From the NCBI RefSeq assembly GCF_029714285.1, contig NZ_CP121663.1:1674001-1738000 (forward strand): a DNA stretch of 64,000 nt. Direction: 5' to 3'. Source of the stretch: Rhizobium sp. CB3090. Its GTDB lineage: Bacteria > Pseudomonadota > Alphaproteobacteria > Rhizobiales > Rhizobiaceae. Both the position numbers and the translations under genes were made by a program. The notes beneath the pieces are model-generated. The model had not been told where the DNA came from, did not search any database, and saw only the letters and a list, made by a program, of their open reading frames with translations. This document shows positions 56,499 through 64,000 of this stretch, piece after piece. The stretch's first letter is position 1, and each line of letters opens with the position of its first letter.

Positions 56499-56753
56499 CG
56501 GAAAACTCCTTCGAACGTGCCGCCGCTCCTCCGGAGATCGGGCGGGCAACAAGGACTCGAATTGGATTGAGACAACTCGCCAACCGCCGGATTGATCTGT
56601 GGTCATAAAAGCTCGTTTGAAGCTCGCCTAAACCCATGCTTAGAGAGGCCGGCCAGTTTCGATGGCCGGTCGCACGTATATCGGCGAGCTTCGAGCTTCA
56701 CGCATGATGGAAGGAACGACTTGTCCTACCGAGTGCAAAGACGCCGGGCGGAG

Positions 56754-57140
56754 TTAAGCAAGGCGCTTCGGCGGACGAAGAAGGCGCTGAGGATCGGAAG
56801 GAGACAGCGGCGGCCAATACCACACGAAAAAAGTCCGCACAATCTCAGGACCTGTGAGCAGGAGCGGCGAAGTCATGATCCCGAAGACGGAACAGACGAC
56901 GGTGCGGCAGCATTTATGATGATGCTTCGGCTTGCGCACCTGCTTGGTTCCGTCGCTAAGCTCAATCCGGTCACAAGCTTGCACATTAGCTGGCGAGGCG
57001 GACATCGCGGCTATCTGGGACAGCGCAAGATGACTCGTTCCCGATGGGACATCCGGGACGCCGAAGGCGATCGCCATGGTGGCCAGCAATCCGACCATCA
57101 TGAGGAGCATCTGAGCCAAAGTGATCCGGAGCTTCGTCAT
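56754..57140 (-). CDS. small hypothetical membrane/envelope protein
   Basis: 128 residues. An N-terminal hydrophobic segment (LAQMLLMMVGLLATMAIAFG, about 8-27) is followed by a cysteine/histidine patch (KPKHHHKCCRTVVCSVFG), then a second hydrophobic region and a C-terminal YWPPLSPSDPQRLLRPPKRLA. The CxxHHH-type patch could bind a metal and the ending resembles DUF2946-like small metal-associated proteins, but the match is weak. No clear neighbour context. Confidence 0.5.
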   Translation of the reverse strand: MTKLRITLAQMLLMMVGLLATMAIAFGVPDVPSGTSHLALSQIAAMSASPANVQACDRIELSDGTKQVRKPKHHHKCCRTVVCSVFGIMTSPLLLTGPEIVRTFFVWYWPPLSPSDPQRLLRPPKRLA

Positions 57141-57305
57141 ACGTTAGTTTTAATGCCGGCCAGCCTTCGGCACAATTCGACAAACCGGATCTGATCGTGA
57201 CCAAAGGGAGTAGCGACGCGCCTGCGATAGGCTCGATCGTGATTCAATCGGTCGCCTCACCCTGCCAGATAGGACTGCCACCGCCAGCTCGAACGTTGCG
57301 GTCAA

Positions 57306-58328
57306 TCATCGTGTTTCCAGTATCCGCATCAATCGGCCACGATAGCTATCCAGGATAACCGCCAACACGATAACGGCACCGATGACGATCGGTTTGATGT
57401 TGTCGTCGGCGCCCAAAAGCTGCAATCCGGTCGATAGAACCTGCAGAATACATGCACCCACCAGCGTGCCGATGATCGAGCCTTTTCCGCCCGAAAGACT
57501 GGTCCCGCCGATAATGACCGCTGCTATGGCATTCAGTTCATACCCAATGCCCGCGACCGGACTGCCGACATTGAGGCGGAGCAGATAGACCATGGCCGCT
57601 ATGCCCGCAGTCAAACCGGAAATCGTGAAAACGGCGATCTTGTATCTTTTGGGCTCGTGGCCCGACAAGCGAACCGCCTCCTCATTGGTGCCGATCGCAA
57701 AGACGAAGCGCCCGAATATGGAATAGCGCAACACGAACCAGCCTATGAGAACGACGACGATCGCGATCAGAAAAATGGAAGGGAATACGCCCCAGAAGAT
57801 CAGGTTCCCGAAATCCACGAAGGGCTGCGGCAGACCGGTGATCGTGGAATTGTCGCTGACGACGCGCGCCAAGCCGCTTGCGACATTCAGCATGCCGAGC
57901 GTGACGATGAACGACGGAAGCTTCCACTTCTCGCATACCCATCCATTGACCGCGCCCAGGATAGCGCCCGCACCCATCGATGCCAGAGACGCCAGAACGA
58001 TCGCCTGCCACGGCGAAAACCGGGGGTCGATCATGATCGTTGCGCCGATGACCGTGCAAAGGGCAAGCAGCGAGCCGACCGAAAGATCGATGCCGCCGGT
58101 CAGGATGACGAAGGTCATGCCGGAGGCGAGCACGGTGTTGATGGCAATCTGGACGAAAATCTTCAGGAAGTTTTCCGGCGTCGCGAAGTATGGGGCGGTC
58201 GCCGAGAAGAAGATCAAGATAAGGACGAGGGCGATGGCGACACCGGCTTCCTTCATCGAAATCCGGATAAGCTTGTCCCAGACGCCGGCCTTTTTGACCT
58301 CAGTCGTCATTTCAATGTTGCCGGACAC
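57306..58328 (-). CDS. ribose-type ABC transporter permease (RbsC family)
   Basis: 340 residues with a GTG start at 58328 behind AAGGAG, inside the last codons of the ATPase gene (overlap of 17 bases). About ten helices and the family motifs FVILTGGIDLSVGSLLALCTVIGA, SFIVTLGMLNVASGLARVVSD, GTNEEAVRLSGHEPKRYKIAVFTISG and AVIIGGTSLSGGKGSIIGTLVGA are intact. It should work as a dimer with the RbsA-type ATPase. Third gene of the operon in transcription order. Confidence 0.93.
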   Translation of the reverse strand: MSGNIEMTTEVKKAGVWDKLIRISMKEAGVAIALVLILIFFSATAPYFATPENFLKIFVQIAINTVLASGMTFVILTGGIDLSVGSLLALCTVIGATIMIDPRFSPWQAIVLASLASMGAGAILGAVNGWVCEKWKLPSFIVTLGMLNVASGLARVVSDNSTITGLPQPFVDFGNLIFWGVFPSIFLIAIVVVLIGWFVLRYSIFGRFVFAIGTNEEAVRLSGHEPKRYKIAVFTISGLTAGIAAMVYLLRLNVGSPVAGIGYELNAIAAVIIGGTSLSGGKGSIIGTLVGACILQVLSTGLQLLGADDNIKPIVIGAVIVLAVILDSYRGRLMRILETR

Positions 58329-59838
58329 GACTGTACTCCTTGTAAGCGAGTGAGAGAATCCTGCTCTCGTCAAATTGGTCCCGAGCTATCTCTCCGGCTA
58401 TCTTGCCGTCCGAGAAAACGATGATGCGATGGCAAATGCCGATGAGCTCCGGCAGGTCGGACGACACGACCAAGACACCTTTTCCTTCGGCGGCGAACTT
58501 CCACAGGAGTTCGTAGATCTCTGCTTTGGCACCAACATCGATGCCGCGGGTCGGCTCGTCGAAGATCAGCACCTTGGGACCACGGAACAGCCATTTCGCG
58601 ATGACCACCTTCTGCTGATTGCCGCCGGAAAACGTCCTGACTGTCTGATGGATGGACGGTGTTTTTATGTGCAGCTCATGCACGAGGCGCCGCGAGTGAC
58701 TATCTTCGGCCCTCTGGCGTATCAGCCCGTTGCGGGAGATCTTGCCGAGGTCCGTTATGGTCGTGTTTTCGGCGCAGGTCATGTCGAGCATCAGGCCCTG
58801 CAGCTTACGATCTTCTGTCGCCAGGCAAAGTCCCGCGGCAACGGCGTCCTTCGGCGAACTGATCTCGACCTTTTTCCCGTCGATGCGAATTTCGCCCGCA
58901 GCCTTGTCGTCGGCACCGAATATCGCACGCACCGCCTCCGTCCGACCGCTGCCAACGAGGCCGGCAATGCCGACAATCTCACCCTTGGCGACGGAAAACG
59001 ACAATTCCGGGCTGTTTCGTGTCACCTTCAGCCCGGAAACGCCAAGCGCCTCACCGAACACGGCGCTGTCGCTGCGAAACAGGCCGTGATCGGAAAGCGT
59101 TCGTCCGACCATGAGTTCGACGATATTGGGAATGCCCAATCCCGCCAGCGGACGGGTGATGACATGCTGGCCGTCGCGCAGCACCGTCACGTCGTCGCCG
59201 ACTTCAAAAATCTCTTCCAGTCTGTGAGATATATAAAGCGTCGTGACGCCGCGCGCCTTCAGTCGCTTCAAAATCTCGAACAGGCGATCGACCTCCCTGG
59301 AGGTCAAGGTTGCCGTCGGTTCATCGAGAACAAGCAGCTTGCTTTCATAACAAAGCGCCTTGGCGATCTCGAGCAATTGAAGCTGCGCGACGCTGAGACG
59401 ATTGGCCTGCGTCGTCGGGGCGACATCAAGGCCCACTTCCGCCAGCAGTTCGGCCGCTCGCTTATTCATTTGCCTGTAGTTCACCAGGCCGTACCGACGT
59501 GGAAGATGCTCAAACAGCAGATTTTCAGCGACAGTGAGATTGGAGAGGGGGTGCAATTCCTGATGGATGACGCGGATCCCTGCCTTGAACGCCTCCAACG
59601 GCGAGCTTGGGCTATAGCTTTCCCCGTCAAACAGGATGTGGCCGTCGTCCGGCTTGAATACGCCCCCGAGCAGATTGATCAGCGTCGATTTGCCGGCGCC
59701 ATTCTCGCCAAGAAGAACATGGCCCTTGCCGCGACCAATCCGCATGGAGACGTCCCTGAGCGCCACGACACCCGGGAAGCGTTTGCCTATTCCTTCCAGC
59801 GTCAGGATGAAGTCATCTGATGGGTCTGACACGTCCAC
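58312..59838 (-). CDS. ribose-type ABC transporter double ATPase (RbsA family)
   Basis: 508 residues. Two ABC domains: first with Walker A GENGAGKST and signature LSVAQLQLLEIAKAL, second (from about residue 275) with GLVGSGRTE in place of a normal Walker A and signature FSGGNQQKVVIAKWL. This asymmetry is normal for RbsA-type carbohydrate importers. Start is GTG at 59838 or 59832, with GAGG upstream of the latter. It energises uptake with the permease, its own stop overlapping the permease start. Confidence 0.92.
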   Translation of the reverse strand: MDVSDPSDDFILTLEGIGKRFPGVVALRDVSMRIGRGKGHVLLGENGAGKSTLINLLGGVFKPDDGHILFDGESYSPSSPLEAFKAGIRVIHQELHPLSNLTVAENLLFEHLPRRYGLVNYRQMNKRAAELLAEVGLDVAPTTQANRLSVAQLQLLEIAKALCYESKLLVLDEPTATLTSREVDRLFEILKRLKARGVTTLYISHRLEEIFEVGDDVTVLRDGQHVITRPLAGLGIPNIVELMVGRTLSDHGLFRSDSAVFGEALGVSGLKVTRNSPELSFSVAKGEIVGIAGLVGSGRTEAVRAIFGADDKAAGEIRIDGKKVEISSPKDAVAAGLCLATEDRKLQGLMLDMTCAENTTITDLGKISRNGLIRQRAEDSHSRRLVHELHIKTPSIHQTVRTFSGGNQQKVVIAKWLFRGPKVLIFDEPTRGIDVGAKAEIYELLWKFAAEGKGVLVVSSDLPELIGICHRIIVFSDGKIAGEIARDQFDESRILSLAYKEYSRVRQH

Positions 59839-60001
59839 CTCATGCGGTCTATTTCAATGGGAGATGGCAAGCCACCACTAACACGTATTCCCGAGATCGG
59901 GAACCGATCTCGCCGGCGCGAACAACGCGGAAAACGGTTTTTGGTGGTAGGCGCCGGCCATCAGCCGACGCCTCTGTTGACCTTACGATCGGCAATCTCG
60001 A

Positions 60002-60988
60002 CTATTTGAGGTCCTTGGCGGTGACGAGCTTGACATCCGTTTTGACCCAGCCAGTGAATTTTTCACCGGCAAGTTCACGCAGACCATACTTGATGCCCAT
60101 GACGGCCATCTCGGCGCCATATTGCTCGACCGTGGCCAGCATTTTGCCGTCCTTGATCAGCGGCTGCACCGGCGGAATGTTGTCAAAGCCGACAACCTTG
60201 ATCTTGCCGCTCTGGCCGGCCGCATCGAGAGCCTTCACGACGCCGAGCGCCATGGAGTCGTTGGCCGCCATGACACCCTGAATGTCCTTATATTTGGTCA
60301 GGAAGTTCGTCATGACGGTATTGGCTTCTTCCGTCTCCCAATGAGCCGTCTTGCTGTCGAGAAGCTGCAGCTTGCCGCTGCTGATGGAGTCCATGAAGCC
60401 TTCCTTGCGCTCCTTGGCATTGTCGGCCTCGGGGTTACCTTCCAAGATGACAACCTTACCGCCGAGACCAAGGTCCTTGGCAAGCGCATCGCCGGCAAGC
60501 TTCGCACCTTCGCGATTGTCAGGTCCGAAGAAGGCAAGATCGATGCCGGCAGCCTTCTTTGCATCGGCGTCCAGCGGCACGTCGATGTTGATAACCTTGA
60601 CGCCGGCCTTCACCGCCTTTGCAAGAGGAGTGGCCATAGCCTTCGAATCGGCCGGAGCGACGACGATGATGTCGTATTTCTGCGTCACGAAGTTTTCGAC
60701 GGCATCGACTTGAGCGGCGAAATCACGCTCGTCCTTCATGCCGACGGCCTTGAAGTCAAACTTGTCCTTGTTTTCAGCCGCATATTTATCGGCGCCGGCC
60801 TTCATCTGCTTGAAGAACTCATTGGACAAGGATTTCATGATCAGGCCGACCTTGGGCTTGCTCGCCGCAAAGGCAGGCGTCACGCTGCAAGACAGTGCAA
60901 GCATCAACGTGCCGGCAAGCCCAAGCTTCAACGCCGCACGACGGGGCGCACTGATCAAGACGGAATCACGCTTTGTAGAATTGGACAT
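60002..60988 (-). CDS. periplasmic sugar-binding protein (RbsB family)
   Basis: 328 residues from MSNSTKRDS, with GGGAGGAG upstream. A long signal peptide (about 1-41, ending PAFA) precedes a type I periplasmic-binding fold: KVGLIMKSLSNEFFKQMKAGADKYAAE, DIIVVAPADSKAMATPLAKAVKAGVKVINIDVPL, GKVVILEGNPEADNAKERKEGFMD and MAANDSMALGVVKALDAAG. The substrate is likely a pentose, hexose or sugar alcohol. First gene of the operon, divergent from lacI, with two dyads in the gap. Confidence 0.92.
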   Translation of the reverse strand: MSNSTKRDSVLISAPRRAALKLGLAGTLMLALSCSVTPAFAASKPKVGLIMKSLSNEFFKQMKAGADKYAAENKDKFDFKAVGMKDERDFAAQVDAVENFVTQKYDIIVVAPADSKAMATPLAKAVKAGVKVINIDVPLDADAKKAAGIDLAFFGPDNREGAKLAGDALAKDLGLGGKVVILEGNPEADNAKERKEGFMDSISSGKLQLLDSKTAHWETEEANTVMTNFLTKYKDIQGVMAANDSMALGVVKALDAAGQSGKIKVVGFDNIPPVQPLIKDGKMLATVEQYGAEMAVMGIKYGLRELAGEKFTGWVKTDVKLVTAKDLK

Positions 60989-61042
60989 TTCTCTCCTCCC
61001 GAACGGTCCTGAACTCAGCACCATCTGAGTGTCAGTAGCAAC

Positions 61043-61057
61043 AATGAACCGTTTCCA
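61043..61057. promoter_or_regulatory. LacI-family operator 1
   Basis: AATGAACCGTTTCCA, a LacI/PurR-like half-conserved dyad centred on CG. It lies 55 bases from the binding-protein start and is identical over 15 bases to operator 2, 116 bases away. Confidence 0.75.
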
Positions 61058-61158
61058 GCTCTTATTCGGTAACAATGCTCCTAAAGATTGTCAAGCGGCC
61101 GAAATGAGAGGAAAATCCAGTGTAAATTCTAATGGTTGCAGCTTCCCGAAGCTCAAGC

Positions 61159-61173
61159 AATGAACCGTTTCCA
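61159..61173. promoter_or_regulatory. LacI-family operator 2
   Basis: AATGAACCGTTTCCA again, here extended by TT so that the dyad AATGAAC-CG-TTTCCATT is nearly complete. It sits about 155 bases before lacI. The 116-base separation from operator 1 is close to 11 DNA turns, which would allow looping by a tetramer. Confidence 0.75.
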
Positions 61174-61327
61174 TTGAATGAACTCGGAAGGTCGTGCTAT
61201 GGGGGGATCAGGGGTGAAAATTACGTGCAGCCCTTTGACTAAGGCGATAGAGACCAATAGCTGAAAGCGCGGATCAGACGCCTTTGGTTTTCCCGAAGGC
61301 GAAGATGAAGGGACATATGTTTCTGTT

Positions 61328-62338
61328 ATGCCAAAGGTTGGAATTCGAGACGTTGCCAGGCTCGCGGGCGTTTCCACCGGGACCGTCTCAAGAGTTTTGA
61401 ATGATCATCCCTCTGTCACGGATGAATTGAGGGCACGTGTCAGAGGCATTATCGAAGAACTCGGCTATATGCCTGACCCATCCGCCAGAAGCATGCGCAG
61501 CAAGGTCAGCCGCCTCATCGGTATCGTCATCCCGGACCTGACCAATCCCTTCTTCTCGGAGCTCGTCCAGTCTGCCGAACAGGCGGCGGCAAACCACGGC
61601 TACAACATTATCGTCATGACGTCCTTCGACCATCCGGCCAAGGAGGCCGATCGCATCGGACAACTGACAAGCCGGAAGGTGGACGGTATCATCCTTGTTC
61701 CCAGCAATGATTTCCACACGATCCAGCTGCCGAAGGGATTGCCGATCGTCGTTGTCGACCGTCTCATGCCGGGATATTCCGGCATCGCCGCCGACCATCG
61801 CAACGGCGTTCGCCTCGGCGTCGAATATCTCTTGAAGCTTGGCCACCGCCGCATCGGCTTCATATCGGGACCCAAAGGGTCTGTCCCGGCCAATGATCGC
61901 CTTGTGGGGTATCTGGACGCAATGGAGCAAATTCAAGATGACGGGCAAACGATCAGCCCATCCCTCATAACAGAGGCGGCCTTTGACTATGAAAGCGGCC
62001 GTCTCGCAGGAAACTACCTTCTTGCCCGGGCGCGCAAGGAGCGCCCAACTGCGATCTTCGCAAGCTCCGACCAGCAGGCGATCGGCTGCATGCGGGCGGC
62101 ACATGATCTCGGTATTCCGATACCAGCAGCACTTTCGATCATGGGGTTCGACGGCATCCCACTCTCCAGCATGACGACGCCGCGCCTGACGACAGTGAAG
62201 CAACCGATTCAACGGATCGCAGCGGGGGCCGTGGCTATTCTGCTAAACAAGCAACCTGTGCCTGATCTCGACCGCCCGATCCTGCTCGCTTGTGAGATTT
62301 CCGAGGGCGAAACGACCTCGGCGCCCCAACCCGACTGA
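61328..62338 (+). CDS. LacI-family transcriptional regulator
   Basis: 336 residues. N-terminal DNA-binding domain: VGIRDVARLAGVSTGTVSRVLNDHPSVTDELRARVRGIIEELGYMPDPSARSMRSKVSRLIGIVIPDLTNPFFSELVQSAEQAA, including the hinge helix. The C-terminal part is a periplasmic-binding-like effector domain (SIMGFDGIPLSSMTTPRLTTVKQPIQRIAAGAVAILL). It is divergent from the ribose-type ABC operon and probably represses it until the imported sugar or its product binds. The two AATGAACCGTTTCCA sites in the gap are its likely targets. Confidence 0.92.
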   Translation: MPKVGIRDVARLAGVSTGTVSRVLNDHPSVTDELRARVRGIIEELGYMPDPSARSMRSKVSRLIGIVIPDLTNPFFSELVQSAEQAAANHGYNIIVMTSFDHPAKEADRIGQLTSRKVDGIILVPSNDFHTIQLPKGLPIVVVDRLMPGYSGIAADHRNGVRLGVEYLLKLGHRRIGFISGPKGSVPANDRLVGYLDAMEQIQDDGQTISPSLITEAAFDYESGRLAGNYLLARARKERPTAIFASSDQQAIGCMRAAHDLGIPIPAALSIMGFDGIPLSSMTTPRLTTVKQPIQRIAAGAVAILLNKQPVPDLDRPILLACEISEGETTSAPQPD

Positions 62339-62374
62339 ACGCAACGGGTGCCGAGCCGCTATGCGGGGAGGCTT

Positions 62375-62478
62375 TAGAGCGGCTCAGCGTTTCACAGAAT
62401 CGCTTTCCCGCTCTATCCCTTTGTTTTTACGCATTCCGGACGGAAAACCGCTTCGCACTTTTCTTGGAATTGCTCTAA
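62375..62478. repeat. RIME-like intergenic repeat, copy 3
   Basis: About 104 bases: AGAGCGGCTCAGCG...CCCGCTCT, then TTTTTACGCATTCCGGACGG, CTTCGCACTTTTC and GGAATTGCTCTAA. It sits between the convergent ends of lacI and the aldehyde dehydrogenase gene. Confidence 0.75.
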
Positions 62479-62534
62479 GTTGCCGAGGGCCTCCGGCCGC
62501 AGCCGGAAGCCCTGCATAGCCACTTGGGAGGGGA

Positions 62535-64000
62535 TCAGAAGAAGCCGAGCGCCTTCGGGCTGTAGCTTACCAGCATGTTCTTTGTCTGCTGGTAGTGATC
62601 GAGCATCATTTTATGCGTCTCGCGGCCGATGCCAGACTGCTTGTATCCGCCGAAGGCAGCATGGGCCGGATAGGCATGGTAGCAATTCGTCCAGACGCGG
62701 CCGGCCCGGATTTCCCGCCCGAAACGATAGGCGCGGTTGCCATCACGGGTCCACACGCCGGCACCAAGGCCGTAGAGCGTGTCGTTGGCGATTTCCAGCG
62801 CTTCCTTCTCGTCCTTGAAGGTCGTCACGGACACGACCGGGCCGAAGATTTCCTCCTGGAAGATGCGCATCTTGTTATGGCCCTTGAAGATCGTCGGCTT
62901 GATGTAGTAGCCGCTTGAAAGCTCCCCGCCGAGATCGTTACGGCCGCCGCCAGTCAGCACTTCGGCCCCTTCCTGTCTCCCGATATCGAGATAGGAGAGG
63001 ATCTTTTCCATCTGCTCGCTGGAGGCCTGAGCGCCGATCATCGTAGCGGCGTCAAGCGGGTTGCCCTGCTTGATCTGTTCGACCCGCTTCACAGCCTTCT
63101 CCATGAAACGATCGTAGATCGACTCCTGAACCAACGCCCGGCTGGGGCAGGTGCAGACTTCGCCTTGGTTCAACGCGAACATGGCGAACCCTTCGAGCGC
63201 CTTGTCCAGGAAATCGTCGTCTTCCGCCATGACGTCCGCAAAGAAGATGTTCGGCGATTTGCCGCCGAGTTCGAGCGTGACGGGGATCAGGTTCTGGCTG
63301 GCATATTGCATGATAAGCCGGCCGGTCGTCGTTTCGCCGGTGAAGGCAATCTTGGCAATACGCGTGCTGGTCGCGAGCGGCTTGCCGGCTTCGAGGCCGA
63401 AGCCGTTGACGATGTTGAGCACGCCGGGAGGCAGCAGATCGCCTACGATTTCCGCCCAGACGAGCAGCGAAGCGGGCGTCTGTTCGGCGGGCTTGATGAC
63501 GACGCAATTGCCGGCCGCCAGCGCAGGCGCCAGCTTCCAGGCGGCCATGAGGATCGGGAAGTTCCACGGAATGATCTGGCCGACGACGCCGAGCGGCTCA
63601 TGGAAATGGTAGGCGACGGTGTCCTGGTCGATCTCGCCGATCGAGCCCTCCTGAGCGCGAATGCAAGAGGCGAAATAGCGGAAATGATCGATGGCGAGCG
63701 GAATATCGGCTGCCATGGTCTCGCGGATCGGCTTGCCGTTGTCCCACGTCTCCGCCTGGGCGAGTGCTTCGAGCTTGTCTTCCATGCGCTGGGCGATCTT
63801 CATCAAGATGTTCGAGCGCTCGGCGGCCGATGTCTTAGCCCAATTGTCCTTGGCGGCGTGGGCGGCATCCAGCGCCGCATTGATGTCATTCTCGTCGGAG
63901 CGTGGGATCTCGCAGATCTTACCCCCGGTCACCGGCGTGATGTTGTCGAAATATCTGCCGCCGATCGGCTCGCGCCATTCGCCGCCGATGTAATTCCCAT
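62535..64000 (-). CDS. NAD-dependent aldehyde dehydrogenase, 5' end beyond window
   Basis: The gene runs off the right edge; 487 codons are visible and the frame continues upstream of the last full codons ([11 protein letters not shown]). The usual N-terminus of about 20 residues is missing. The active site is intact: catalytic Cys in [15 protein letters not shown], general-base Glu in [16 protein letters not shown], and the NAD-site [15 protein letters not shown]. The closest family is the AldB/AcoD (ExaC-type) acetaldehyde dehydrogenases. It would oxidise acetaldehyde or a related short aldehyde. Its 3' end meets lacI at a RIME-like repeat. Confidence 0.92.
   Translation of the reverse strand, partial: GNYIGGEWREPIGGRYFDNITPVTGGKICEIPRSDENDINAALDAAHAAKDNWAKTSAAERSNILMKIAQRMEDKLEALAQAETWDNGKPIRETMAADIPLAIDHFRYFASCIRAQEGSIGEIDQDTVAYHFHEPLGVVGQIIPWNFPILMAAWKLAPALAAGNCVVIKPAEQTPASLLVWAEIVGDLLPPGVLNIVNGFGLEAGKPLATSTRIAKIAFTGETTTGRLIMQYASQNLIPVTLELGGKSPNIFFADVMAEDDDFLDKALEGFAMFALNQGEVCTCPSRALVQESIYDRFMEKAVKRVEQIKQGNPLDAATMIGAQASSEQMEKILSYLDIGRQEGAEVLTGGGRNDLGGELSSGYYIKPTIFKGHNKMRIFQEEIFGPVVSVTTFKDEKEALEIANDTLYGLGAGVWTRDGNRAYRFGREIRAGRVWTNCYHAYPAHAAFGGYKQSGIGRETHKMMLDHYQQTKNMLVSYSPKALGFF

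Noticed and set aside
58375..59820. Long plus-strand frame opposite the RbsA-type gene
   Set aside because: Shadow of the ATPase gene; both Walker and signature motifs are on the minus strand.

Overview
The window looks like a piece of a Rhizobium-type alphaproteobacterial genome. It is GC-rich with dense, operon-like gene packing. It has rhizobial gene families (DUF982, an IalB-like protein, alphaproteobacterial curlin/CsgH genes), two promoters matching the general-stress sigma factor EcfG, and three copies of a roughly 100-bp palindromic intergenic repeat of the RIME type. There is no rRNA, tRNA, CRISPR array, replication gene or phage. The mix of transporters, regulators, c-di-GMP enzymes and catabolic cassettes suggests an accessory replicon or a variable chromosomal region, but this is inference.

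Layout. 0.3-4.5 kb: a small secreted protein, then oxyR divergent from katG. 4.9-7.7 kb: a membrane diguanylate cyclase, a RES/Xre toxin-antitoxin pair behind a palindromic operator, and two small unknown genes. 7.9-13.6 kb: a TetR-family regulator with the operon matching E. coli cecR-ybhGFSR (membrane fusion protein, double ATPase, two ABC-2 permeases). 14-18.4 kb: two PAS/GGDEF proteins, one with its EAL domain truncated. 18.8-21.9 kb: a NEW3-domain membrane protein with an ABC-2 transporter. 22.2-25.8 kb: a ClC transporter, an IalB-like protein, a MarR regulator and a small beta-helix protein, with copies of one palindrome in three of the intergenic regions. 26-27.9 kb: small stress-type genes, repeats and gene remnants (SulP STAS domain, M20 amidase tail). 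27.9-32.5 kb: an FAD amino-acid oxidase, a polar amino acid ABC transporter and a divergent GntR regulator. 32.6-37 kb: Nudix, DUF982, a CHASE-GGDEF-EAL protein and a HARP-like protein. 37.3-39.8 kb: a non-pyrrolysine MttB-type methyltransferase divergent from a LysR regulator. 40-44.8 kb: a P-loop protein, a YiaV/YiaW-like pair and a TPR regulator. 45.2-46.3 kb: an IS630-family element inserted at the edge of a RIME-like repeat. 46.4-50.6 kb: a serine-cycle operon (sgaA-mcl-mtkA-mtkB). 50.8-53.2 kb: a CsgD-like regulator with a degenerate receiver, next to two curlin-repeat proteins and CsgH. 53.3-57.1 kb: DUF2231, a flippase, a CheR-like methyltransferase and a small unknown. 57.3-62.3 kb: a ribose-type ABC transporter with a divergent LacI regulator and paired operators. 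62.5-64 kb: an aldehyde dehydrogenase cut by the window end.

Themes. Surface and biofilm functions recur: four GGDEF proteins (two with EAL domains), curli, a flippase and a bactofilin-like protein. Nutrient uptake follows a repeated plan of an operon with a divergent regulator and operators in the shared gap. The most interesting points are the shared TATATCAT-N3-ATGATATA regulon, the curli module with its pseudo-receiver regulator, the compact serine-cycle operon, and the EcfG-driven RMF-like gene.
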